Shown: positions 37,965-45,358 of the stretch, piece after piece
How the letters are laid out: every line of letters begins with the position of its first letter
Position numbering within the stretch: the stretch's first letter is position 1
From: CBDAQV01 sp965199335
GTDB lineage: Bacteria > Pseudomonadota > Alphaproteobacteria > CALMVH01
Assembly (NCBI GenBank): GCA_965199335.1
Contig: CBDAQZ010000003.1
Location: 434,001-498,000, forward strand
DNA: 64,000 bases
Reading direction: 5' to 3'
Notes under the pieces: model-generated
Told to the model about the DNA's origin: nothing
The model's database searches: none
The model's input: only the letters and a program-made list of their open reading frames with translations
Translations under genes and position numbers: made by a program

Positions 37965-39379
37965 CCCTGCTGCAAAAGCGCGCCTTCCTCGTGGCCGCAT
38001 CCCTGATCGTCGTTCTGGGCATCGCCCTGCGCCTGATCGGCGCCAATGGCGAGCTGGCGCTGGATGAGGTCTGGAGCCTGAAACTGCTGCAGTCGATCGG
38101 CCGGCCCGACCAGATTTTCTGGAAGATCAATCACGACAACAACCACTTCCTGAATTCACTCTGGCTCTACGCCATCGGCCCTGGTGCATCGGTGTTGGCA
38201 CAGCGCGCACTGGCCATAGCGCTCGGTGCGGCCGGCATCGTCGTCGCGGGCCTGTGGGCCTGTGAACGCGGGCCCGCTGCGTGCCTGGTCACCATGGCCT
38301 TGTTCGAGGGCTGTTTCGCGATGGTGCAGTACGGGTCGGAGGCGCGCGGTTACTCCGGTCTGGTCCTGTTCGCCGTCGCCGCGCTGGTCCTGTGCGAGAA
38401 AACGCTGAACGGCGAGGACAGGCGGTGGTGGCTGGCACTGGCATGCCTGCTGGGGCTTCTCTGCCATCTCAACATGGTCTTCCTGTTCGTCGTCATCGGA
38501 ATCTGGGTCGGCTTTATCCAGATCCGCCGCCAGAGCGATCTGATGCAGGCGGGCTGGGCGACGATCAAGCTTCTGTACCCGGCCGCGCTGTGTACGTCGC
38601 CCCTCGTCCTGTGGGTCGTCTACACGCTGCACAGCCGCGTGTTCACCATCGGCATGCTGAACCCGTTCGCCGCCGATCGTTTCACCAGCGCCTATGGCTT
38701 GCTGATTCGCGCCATGACTGGACTTCCGGGACTGACCGCGCCTGCGTTCTATCTGCTGCTGCCCAGCAACGCGCTGGCCCTTGCGTGGCTGTGGCGGCGA
38801 GCCCTGAACGGACGATTCAGCCTGTATGTGATCGCACTGGTGGTGCTGCCGGCTCTGATGTTCGCGCTACGACTGCCGAACACCGATCAGCCACGCTATT
38901 TCCTGGTCAGCGGCACCGCCTATCTGCTGCTGGTCGGCGAGCTGATGGGTATAGCCTTCCGGCATGGGGCGACGATCCGCGTGGCCGGCGTGGCCGTGCT
39001 GCTGGTCTTCGCCAACCAGAATGCCGGCTTCCTGCAGCATTTCTTCATCGACGGGCGCGGCCATTACCGCGAGGCCGTACAGGCGATGACGACACAGGGC
39101 CCGGCGCGCTATGGCAGCAACGACGCCTTCCGCAATCCGCTGCTGGTCGATTATTACGCACGCCAGCTTGGCGCTAGCGCGACGTATATACCCGATAGCG
39201 AATGGTGCGCCGCGCCGCCCGACTGGTACCTGGTCTATGCCTTTTCCCACGATGCCCCGCCCGCCACGGTGATCGCCGGACCCGCCACCTGCAAGCAGCT
39301 ATTCGACGCGCCGTCCGTATTCCCGTACTGGGGCATGTCCGGCTTCCAGTGGAGCCTCTATCGCAAGGCCGCGCGATGA
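37961..39379 (+). CDS. GT-C-like polytopic glycosyltransferase, array copy 4
   Basis: 472 aa from ATG 37961, coupled to copy 3 by a 4-nt overlap. Motifs: GELALDEVWSLKLLQ, INHDNNHFLNSLWLYAIG, YGSEARGYSGLVL, then after the membrane part GRGHYREAVQAMTTQGPARY, EWCAAPPDWYLVY and AGPATCKQLF, ending PYWGMSGFQWSLYR. It is very similar to copy 5, including whole C-terminal phrases, so these two are the most recent duplicates. Role as for the array: likely transfer of a sugar from a lipid-phosphate donor at the periplasmic face. Confidence 0.82.
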   Translation: MTLLQKRAFLVAASLIVVLGIALRLIGANGELALDEVWSLKLLQSIGRPDQIFWKINHDNNHFLNSLWLYAIGPGASVLAQRALAIALGAAGIVVAGLWACERGPAACLVTMALFEGCFAMVQYGSEARGYSGLVLFAVAALVLCEKTLNGEDRRWWLALACLLGLLCHLNMVFLFVVIGIWVGFIQIRRQSDLMQAGWATIKLLYPAALCTSPLVLWVVYTLHSRVFTIGMLNPFAADRFTSAYGLLIRAMTGLPGLTAPAFYLLLPSNALALAWLWRRALNGRFSLYVIALVVLPALMFALRLPNTDQPRYFLVSGTAYLLLVGELMGIAFRHGATIRVAGVAVLLVFANQNAGFLQHFFIDGRGHYREAVQAMTTQGPARYGSNDAFRNPLLVDYYARQLGASATYIPDSEWCAAPPDWYLVYAFSHDAPPATVIAGPATCKQLFDAPSVFPYWGMSGFQWSLYRKAAR

Positions 39380-40785
39380 CCCGTCCCACTCGATTTCATT
39401 TCGCGGTTCTTGCCCTGCTTTTGCTGGCGCTGGCCCTGCGCCTGCTGGGCGCGCACGGAGAGCTTGCGCTCGACGAGATCTGGACGCTGAAACTGTTGCA
39501 GCCGGTCGCCAGCCCCGACCAGATCGTGTGGAAGATCCATCACGACAACAATCACTGGCTGAATTCGCTGTGGCTTTATTATACCGGTCCCGGCGCGCCC
39601 GTTCTGCTGCAGCGTGCGCTGACCGTCGCGCTCGGTACGCTGGGCGTCGCGGCGGCGGGACTGTGGGGGAAATCGCGCGGCACCGCCACCTGCCTGGCCA
39701 CCATGGCGATCTTCGCCTTTTCCTACGGCATGGTGCAGTTCGGATCGGAAGCGCGCGGCTATTCCGGTTTGATTCTGTGCACTATCCTCGCTTTCATATT
39801 CTGCGAAAAAATCCTGAACGGCGAGGATCGGCGCTGGCTGCTGGCGCTGGCCTGCCTGCTAGGCATTGTCTGCCACTTCAGCATGATCCTGGTCTTCGCC
39901 GTGATCGGGCTGTGGGTGGCATCCGTACAGATCGAGCGCAGCACCGATCTGGTGAAGGCGGCCTGGGGCACGACCCGAATCTTCCTGCCGACAGTCCTGT
40001 GCGTCGCGCCCGTGATGCTGTGGATGGCGTATGTGCTGCATCGCCACGACTTCACGATCGGCATGCGGCTGCCGTTCGATGCCGGCAATTTCGGCCGCGC
40101 CTACGGCTTCCTGCTCAGCACCCTGTCGGGCATCCCGGAGAGGAAGGAGGAGCTTTACTACCTGATCGCGCCGTGCCTTGCCTTCATCCCGACATGGCGC
40201 TGGCGGCGCGCGCTGGGCCTGCGCTTCAGCCTGTACCTCATCGCCATCGCGTTGTTGCCGCTGATCGTCTTTTGCCTGCACCTGTCGAACACCAGCCAGC
40301 CGCGTTACCTGATGGTAGGCGGCACGGCATATCTGCTTCTGCTGGGCGACCTGCTGGGAATTGCGATCCGGCGCGGCGCGGCAATCCGGATCGCGACCGC
40401 CGCGATCGCGATGGTGCTGGTCGGGCAGAATACCGATTATCTGTTCCGCTTCCTGCGCGACGGGCGTGGCCATTACCGCGAGGCGGTGCAGGCGATGACC
40501 CGGAACGGGCCGGCGCGCTACGGCACCGACGATGCTTTCCGCAATCCGATGGTGGTCGACTTCTATGCAAGCAGGCTGGGCGTGGATGCCACCTATGTAC
40601 CCGCCGGCTCATGGTGCGCCGGGTCCCCGGACTGGTACCTGACCTATACCTTCGAGAATGCCGCACCGCCCGCGACGGTAACCGCCGGTCCATCCGCCTG
40701 TCGGCAGACATTTAACGCGCCTGTAGTGTTTCCCTATTGGGGTCTGGTTGGTTTCCAATGGAACTTGTATAGGCGCGCGGGCTAA
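39376..40785 (+). CDS. GT-C-like polytopic glycosyltransferase, array copy 5
   Basis: 469 aa from ATG 39376 (ATGA overlap with copy 4). Motifs: GELALDEIWTLKLLQ, IHHDNNHWLNSLWLYYTG, FGSEARGYSGLIL, GRGHYREAVQAMTRNGPARY, SWCAGSPDWYLTY and AGPSACRQTF, ending PYWGLVGFQWNLYRR. Last gene of the array; it converges with purK, leaving 8 bp between the stops. Nothing else related to glycan synthesis (flippase, polymerase, sugar-nucleotide enzyme) is adjacent. Confidence 0.82.
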   Translation: MTRPTRFHFAVLALLLLALALRLLGAHGELALDEIWTLKLLQPVASPDQIVWKIHHDNNHWLNSLWLYYTGPGAPVLLQRALTVALGTLGVAAAGLWGKSRGTATCLATMAIFAFSYGMVQFGSEARGYSGLILCTILAFIFCEKILNGEDRRWLLALACLLGIVCHFSMILVFAVIGLWVASVQIERSTDLVKAAWGTTRIFLPTVLCVAPVMLWMAYVLHRHDFTIGMRLPFDAGNFGRAYGFLLSTLSGIPERKEELYYLIAPCLAFIPTWRWRRALGLRFSLYLIAIALLPLIVFCLHLSNTSQPRYLMVGGTAYLLLLGDLLGIAIRRGAAIRIATAAIAMVLVGQNTDYLFRFLRDGRGHYREAVQAMTRNGPARYGTDDAFRNPMVVDFYASRLGVDATYVPAGSWCAGSPDWYLTYTFENAAPPATVTAGPSACRQTFNAPVVFPYWGLVGFQWNLYRRAG

Positions 40786-40793
40786 ACTCTATT

Positions 40794-41879
40794 TCACCCC
40801 TTCAGCGGCGTCAGCCTTGTCACATGGCCCATTTTCCGGCCGGGGCGGATTTGGCTTTTTCCGTACAGGTGCAGGTGCGCGCCGGGGTCGCCGACATGGC
40901 TTTGCCAATCCAGCGCCGCCTCGCCGATCAGGTTGACCATGACGGCGTTCGAGTGTCTTACGGTGGGACCTAGCGGCAGGCCCGCCACCGCCCTGATCTG
41001 CTGTTCGAACTGGCTGACATAGCAGGCGTCGATTGTCCAATGGCCGGAATTGTGCGGACGCGGCGCGATTTCGTTCACCAGCAGGCGGCCGTCGCGGGTG
41101 ACGAAGAATTCCACCGCCAGCACGCCGACATACTCCAGCGCTTCGGCGATATGGCGGGCCAGGTGCTCGCCCTGTTCGGCGATGCCGTCGCGCAGTATGG
41201 CGGGAGCGATGGTTTCGGCCAGGATGCCGTTCTCGTGCCGGTTCTCGACAGCGGGATAGGCGGCAACCACGCCATCCTGACCGCGCGCCAGCACGATCGA
41301 GAATTCGCTTTCCAGCTCCAGCATCGCCTCGACCACCACGGGCACGCGTCCCAGGCTGGCCCACGCGGCTTCGGCCACGCCGATGTCGGAAATGCGCACC
41401 TGCCCCTTGCCGTCATAGCCCATGCGCGCGGTCTTCACGATCGCGGGCGTGCCGATCTGCGCGACGGCACGTGCCAGACCCTCGGTATCGCCTGCAGCTT
41501 CCCAGGCGCAGGTCGGCACGCCGAGGTCATTGAGGAAGAATTTCTCCGCGATGCGGTCCTGCGCGACGGACAGCGCGCCCGGGCCGGGAAACATCGGCTT
41601 CAACGTGGACAGCAGCCGCACCGCATCCACCGGCACGTTCTCGAATTCCAGGGTGATCGCGTCGACGCCCGCGGCAAAGCGCTCCAGGGCTTCGTGATCG
41701 TCCCAGGGGGCAACCGTGGCGACAGCGGAAACCTCGGTCGCCGGGCTGTCGATTTCGGGCGTGTAGACATGCACATGGTAGCCCAGACGCGCCGCCGCCA
41801 GCGCCGCCATTCGGCCCAGCTGGCCACCGCCCAGCATTCCGATGACCGAACCGGGTTTCAGGACATGGATACCGGTCAT
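40794..41879 (-). CDS. purK: 5-(carboxyamino)imidazole ribonucleotide synthase
   Basis: 361 aa ATP-grasp enzyme. Features: IGMLGGGQLGRMAALAA at the N-terminus, the ATP-grasp loop GTPAIVKTARMGYDGKGQ, and LAVEFFVTRDGRLLVNEIAPRPHNSGHWTID at the metal site. It carboxylates aminoimidazole ribonucleotide with bicarbonate and ATP in purine synthesis. Its ATG overlaps the purE stop by 4 nt, and the order DUF465 - purE - purK indicates one operon. Confidence 0.96.
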   Translation of the reverse strand: MTGIHVLKPGSVIGMLGGGQLGRMAALAAARLGYHVHVYTPEIDSPATEVSAVATVAPWDDHEALERFAAGVDAITLEFENVPVDAVRLLSTLKPMFPGPGALSVAQDRIAEKFFLNDLGVPTCAWEAAGDTEGLARAVAQIGTPAIVKTARMGYDGKGQVRISDIGVAEAAWASLGRVPVVVEAMLELESEFSIVLARGQDGVVAAYPAVENRHENGILAETIAPAILRDGIAEQGEHLARHIAEALEYVGVLAVEFFVTRDGRLLVNEIAPRPHNSGHWTIDACYVSQFEQQIRAVAGLPLGPTVRHSNAVMVNLIGEAALDWQSHVGDPGAHLHLYGKSQIRPGRKMGHVTRLTPLKG

Positions 41880-42367
41880 GAAGTCGGCGTTTCGGCCACC
41901 GAGTTGGTTTGCGCCGCCCGGAAGGCGTCCAGCCGCGCCGCCAGAGGCTTGTCGTTCAACGCCAGGATCGAGGCGGCAAGGATGGCGGCGTTCTTGGCCC
42001 CGGCCTCGCCGATCGCCAGCGTGCCCACCGGTATGCCGCCAGGCATCTGCACGATCGACAGCAGGCTATCCATGCCCTTGAGCGCTTTGCTTTCCACAGG
42101 CACGCCCAGCACCGGCAGCGGCGTCAGCGCCGCGATCATGCCGGGAAGGTGCGCGGCTCCGCCGGCGCCGGCGACGATGACCTGATGGCCTGCCTCCCGC
42201 GCGCCCCGGGCAAAGGCGAACATTCGTTCGGGCGTACGGTGCGCCGATACGATTTTGACTACGTGGGGAATTTGTAGTTCCTCCAGGAGCCGCGCGCCAT
42301 GCTGCAGGGTCTGCCAGTCCGACTGGCTACCCATGACGATCGCGACAAGGGCAATCGGCTCGCTCAC
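41876..42367 (-). CDS. purE: N5-carboxyaminoimidazole ribonucleotide mutase
   Basis: 163 aa. The start is GTG at 42367, directly adjoining the TAA of the upstream gene; translation gives MSEPIALVAIVMGSQSDW. The class I PurE motifs are MGSQSDWQTL, VSAHRTPERMFAF and VIVAGAGGAAHLPGMIAA, with the active-site histidine in SAHRT. It moves the carboxyl group made by PurK to C4 of the imidazole ring. Coupled to purK by a 4-nt overlap. Confidence 0.96.
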   Translation of the reverse strand: MSEPIALVAIVMGSQSDWQTLQHGARLLEELQIPHVVKIVSAHRTPERMFAFARGAREAGHQVIVAGAGGAAHLPGMIAALTPLPVLGVPVESKALKGMDSLLSIVQMPGGIPVGTLAIGEAGAKNAAILAASILALNDKPLAARLDAFRAAQTNSVAETPTS

Positions 42368-42568
42368 TTAGGCGATGATGTCCGGGACAAGCATGCTTTC
42401 CAGCCTGATGATCATGTCCTTGACCATCAGCTTGCGTTTCTTGAGTCGCTGCAGGCGGAGCTGGTCGTAAGGGGGGGACGCGACCAGCACTTCGATCACC
42501 GCGTCCAGGTCGCGGTGCTCGCTTCTCATCTCTTCCAGCTTCTGTCGAACCTGATCTTCGTCAATCAT
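42368..42568 (-). CDS. DUF465 (YdcH-like) small coiled-coil protein
   Basis: 66 aa, almost wholly helical: MIDEDQVRQKLEEMRSEHRD, LDAVIEVLVASPPYDQLRLQ and RLKKRKLMVKDMIIRLE match the DUF465 family, small proteins that form a helical hairpin; their function is not settled. The stop directly adjoins the GTG of purE (TAAGTG), so it is probably the first gene of the purEK operon and helps translation of purE. Confidence 0.85.
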   Translation of the reverse strand: MIDEDQVRQKLEEMRSEHRDLDAVIEVLVASPPYDQLRLQRLKKRKLMVKDMIIRLESMLVPDIIA

Positions 42569-42694
42569 TTGTTGGCCCTAACACGAAATCGGCCAAAAAA
42601 ACAGAAGCTAAAAACACCGGGCAAATCAGAAAGTGCTGTACTGATCGCACTGACCGTGGAAAAACGTGCCCCGGTACAAGAGGATTCGGGTAAA

Positions 42695-43765
42695 ATGCGT
42701 ATTGGCATTCTGACGAGCGGGGGCGATTGCGCCGGACTCAATGCAGTGATTCGGGCCGCCGTTTGCAGGGCGGAGCACTATAAAGCCGAAGTTTACGGTA
42801 TCCGCGACGGCACGATGGGCCTGCTGGACAGGCCCCTGCGTTACGAGCATCTGCATCGCCACAACGTCGACCTGACGATGATGCGCATGGGCGGCACCAT
42901 TTTAGGCACCACCAACAAGGGCAATCCCTTCGCCTTTCCGATGCCGGACGGCTCGGTCAAGGATCGCAGCCAGGAAATAGCGGAAGGCGTGAAGATGCTG
43001 GGCCTCGACGCCATCATCGGCATCGGCGGCGACGGCAGCTTCGCAATCCTACGCCGCCTGGCGCAGGAAGGCGGCTTCAACCTGGTCGGCGTGCCCAAGA
43101 CGATCGACAACGACATCGGCCTGACAGAGCTTGCGGTCGGCTTCGATACCGCCGTCTCCGTGGCGACCGAGGCGCTGGACCGCCTGCAGCCGACCGCCGC
43201 CAGCCACGCACGCGTCATGATTCTGGAGGTCATGGGCCGCGACGCCGGGCACATCGCCCTGCATGCCGGCATCGCCGGCGGTGCCGACGTGATCCTGATC
43301 CCCGAGATCCCCTACGACATCGCGCAGGTCGCCGAGAAGATCACGGATATCCGCAAGTCCGGGCGTAATTTCGCCCTTGTCGTGGTGTCCGAAGCGGTCC
43401 GCACCGCCGAAGGCCGCGCGATGAAGATCAAATACCATGGCGGCGCACAGCGTTTCGGCGGCATCGGGCAGTATCTGGCCGGCGTCCTGGCCGAGATGAC
43501 CGGGGCCGAGACCCGTGTCACCGTGCTGGGCCATGTCCAGCGCGGTAGCCCGCCCTCCGCAACCGACCGCGTCCTGGCCTCGGCCTTCGGCGCGCATGCC
43601 GTCGACCTGGTGCACCAGGGCAAGTACGACCGCATGGTCGCCTGGCAGAACCGCGGGCTGGTCGATGTCGCGATCACCGACGCGATCGAGCATTACCAGG
43701 GCGTCGACGTGAACGGCCTGATGGTCCAGACCGCACGCTCACTGGGGATTTGCCTGGGGGGCTGA
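42695..43765 (+). CDS. 6-phosphofructokinase, mixed-type (group III)
   Basis: 356 aa from ATG 42695 (MRIGILTSGGDCAGLNAVIR); a longer frame upstream is antisense to DUF465 and not used. Motifs: GIGGDGSFAILRRL, VPKTIDNDIGLTEL, EVMGRDAGHIALHAG and GHVQRGSPPSATDRVLA. The residue pair that discriminates phosphoryl donors is Gly in GGDG (ATP-like) and Lys in PKTIDND (as in PPi enzymes), the combination found in group III phosphofructokinases, which include ATP- and PPi-dependent members. It phosphorylates fructose 6-phosphate in glycolysis; the donor needs an assay. Confidence 0.9.
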   Translation: MRIGILTSGGDCAGLNAVIRAAVCRAEHYKAEVYGIRDGTMGLLDRPLRYEHLHRHNVDLTMMRMGGTILGTTNKGNPFAFPMPDGSVKDRSQEIAEGVKMLGLDAIIGIGGDGSFAILRRLAQEGGFNLVGVPKTIDNDIGLTELAVGFDTAVSVATEALDRLQPTAASHARVMILEVMGRDAGHIALHAGIAGGADVILIPEIPYDIAQVAEKITDIRKSGRNFALVVVSEAVRTAEGRAMKIKYHGGAQRFGGIGQYLAGVLAEMTGAETRVTVLGHVQRGSPPSATDRVLASAFGAHAVDLVHQGKYDRMVAWQNRGLVDVAITDAIEHYQGVDVNGLMVQTARSLGICLGG

Positions 43766-43848
43766 TAGGTTCTTGAATAATAAAAGAGGGGGTATTTAAT
43801 ATAAAATAACAATATAAATACGAGAATTATCAACCATCCCTGCCCTAA

Positions 43849-43854
43849 TATAAT
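43849..43854 (+). promoter_or_regulatory. Perfect -10 hexamer TATAAT
   Basis: TATAAT lies 22 bp before the ATG at 43877, in the AT-rich 110-bp gap after the phosphofructokinase gene. The hexamer 17 bp upstream is poor (ATTATC), so a promoter here would need an activator or would be weak. Confidence 0.35.
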
Positions 43855-43876
43855 CGATGGGTTCCCGGGAGTTGAA

Positions 43877-44365
43877 ATGGTTCAGGTTAATGTAGATACG
43901 ACACCGAGTACCGGTCTGTTTCGTGCAATCTCCTACGAAACGACCACGACCGCGCCCACGACCTTCGACGAAGTTACTGTCAATATCGGCTATAAAAACG
44001 AAATGAGTATCGTCGACAGGTTCAAACACTCGATAAGTGATAAACTTGTCGAATATCTCGATATGAGCCCACGCAATGCAAACTATGCGGTCGGCGTCGG
44101 CATGGCCGTCGGTATAGGGCTGGCAGTGGTAGCAACCGCCGTGGGAACTCCATTCATGCTGGCAGCCCTGACGCCTGGAATCGCCAAAGCAGGCGTTGCG
44201 GTAGGCGTTGCAATGTTAAGCGGACTTGCGGCAACCGTGGGTGGGGTTGCGCTTGCCTGTAACGGCATGGATCACGAAAACAATATCCGGATGGTATCGA
44301 ACACGGATGGATCGATAAACCCGCAAGCGGTGAAGCTTGTTCAGATGAAGCTTTCCGGCCCATAG
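43877..44365 (+). CDS. Uncharacterised protein with two glycine-zipper membrane helices
   Basis: 162 aa, GGGAG 5 bp before the ATG. The N-terminal about 70 residues are polar (MVQVNVDTTPSTGLFRAISY ...). Two adjacent hydrophobic segments follow, about residues 73-93 (VGVGMAVGIGLAVVATAVG) and 105-125 (AVGVAMLSGLAATVGGVALA), dense in small residues spaced GxxxG, which favours tight helix-helix packing or oligomerisation. A polar tail of about 35 residues ends it. No signal peptide. No family recognised; glycine-zipper hairpins occur in pore-forming or membrane-remodelling proteins, which is only a suggestion. Confidence 0.65.
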   Translation: MVQVNVDTTPSTGLFRAISYETTTTAPTTFDEVTVNIGYKNEMSIVDRFKHSISDKLVEYLDMSPRNANYAVGVGMAVGIGLAVVATAVGTPFMLAALTPGIAKAGVAVGVAMLSGLAATVGGVALACNGMDHENNIRMVSNTDGSINPQAVKLVQMKLSGP

Positions 44366-44432
44366 CCCGGTCTGGTTCTCTTAAAGTTACCTGGAAACAA
44401 AAAGATGCCGTCTTATCGGCAATGGGTGCAGC

Positions 44433-44445
44433 ACCTAGATTAGGT
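44433..44445. promoter_or_regulatory. Candidate operator ACCTA-gat-TAGGT upstream of the quinone oxidoreductase gene
   Basis: A perfect 5-3-5 inverted repeat, 28 bp before the ATG at 44474, next to a second small palindrome GGTGC-a-GCACC at 44425-44435. Genes of the QorB type are often controlled by HxlR-family repressors that bind such sites; no hxlR gene is adjacent here. Confidence 0.4.
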
Positions 44446-44473
44446 AGACATCAACTTTCCAGGAAACCTACGC

Positions 44474-45358
44474 ATGTCAGACCGGCAGTCTCGTATTCTC
44501 GTCACCGGCGCCAGTGGCCAGCTTGGCCGTCTCGTCGTCGAGCGTCTTTCACAGACCCTGCCCGCCCCCCGGATCGTGGCGATGGTGCGCGATGCGGCGA
44601 AGGGCGCCGATCTTGCCGGGCGCGGCGTCGAAATCCGCGAAGGCGATTATGCCGATCCCGCAACGCTGGACAAGGCGCTGGCCGGTATCGACCGGGTGCT
44701 GCTGGTTTCCTCCAACCAGGTCGGGCAACGCGCTGTACAACACGGCAACGTAATCGAGGCGGCCAGGAAAGCCGGAGTCAGCCTGCTGGCCTATACCAGC
44801 ATCCTGCGCGCCGACACGACGCCGATGAAGCTCGCGGCCGAGCATCTGGAAACCGAAACCGCGCTGCGGCAGTCTGGTGTGCCTTTCGCGCTGCTGCGTA
44901 ACGGGTGGTATAACGAGAACTACCTGAATTCACTGCCCTTTGCCTTGCAGCACGGGGCGATCATCGGCAGCGCAGGGGACGGCAGGATCTCGTCGGCGGC
45001 GCGCGCCGACTACGCCGATGCCGCAGCCACCGTACTAGCCTCGGACGAACCGCAAGCCGGCAAGATATACGAGTTGGCAGGCGACGAATCCTATACGCTG
45101 GCCCAGCTGGCCGCCGAAATCGCGCGGCAGTCGGGCAAGCCGGTGGTGTTCACCAATCTACCGGAGGCGGAATACAAGGCCGCTTTGCTGGGCGCGGGCC
45201 TGCCCGAACCGCTGGCTGCCCTGCTGGCCGACAGTGACGTGCAGGCGGCCAATGGCGCGCTGTTCGATGATGGCCATGATCTGAGTCGGCTGACAGGCAA
45301 GGCGACGACACCGTTCGCCGCCTCGGTCGCGGCGGCGCTGAAAACCCTGGGAGCCTAG
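44474..45358 (+). CDS. NAD(P)H-binding NmrA-like oxidoreductase (QorB/QOR2 type)
   Basis: 294 aa. Atypical SDR: VTGASGQLGRLVVERL at the N-terminus (NADPH site), AMVRDAAKGADLAGRGVEIR, the SSNQVGQRAVQHGNVIEAA segment and LRNGWYNENYL match NAD(P)H:quinone oxidoreductase type 2 (YtfG/QorB) and related NmrA-like proteins. They reduce quinones by two electrons, protecting from redox cycling. The catalytic YxxxK of classical SDRs is absent, as is normal for the group. The 3' end overlaps the convergent histidine-kinase gene by 4 nt. Confidence 0.88.
   Translation: MSDRQSRILVTGASGQLGRLVVERLSQTLPAPRIVAMVRDAAKGADLAGRGVEIREGDYADPATLDKALAGIDRVLLVSSNQVGQRAVQHGNVIEAARKAGVSLLAYTSILRADTTPMKLAAEHLETETALRQSGVPFALLRNGWYNENYLNSLPFALQHGAIIGSAGDGRISSAARADYADAAATVLASDEPQAGKIYELAGDESYTLAQLAAEIARQSGKPVVFTNLPEAEYKAALLGAGLPEPLAALLADSDVQAANGALFDDGHDLSRLTGKATTPFAASVAAALKTLGA

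Noticed and set aside
33737..40785. A mobile island or CRISPR-like repeat array, suggested by the repeated phrases
   Set aside because: The repetition is at protein level between five full-length genes; there are no short regularly spaced DNA repeats, att sites or recombinase genes.
43796..44029. A 77-codon minus-strand frame opposite the 5' end of the glycine-zipper protein gene
   Set aside because: No ribosome-binding site, and the plus-strand gene with GGGAG and a -10 box explains the region better.
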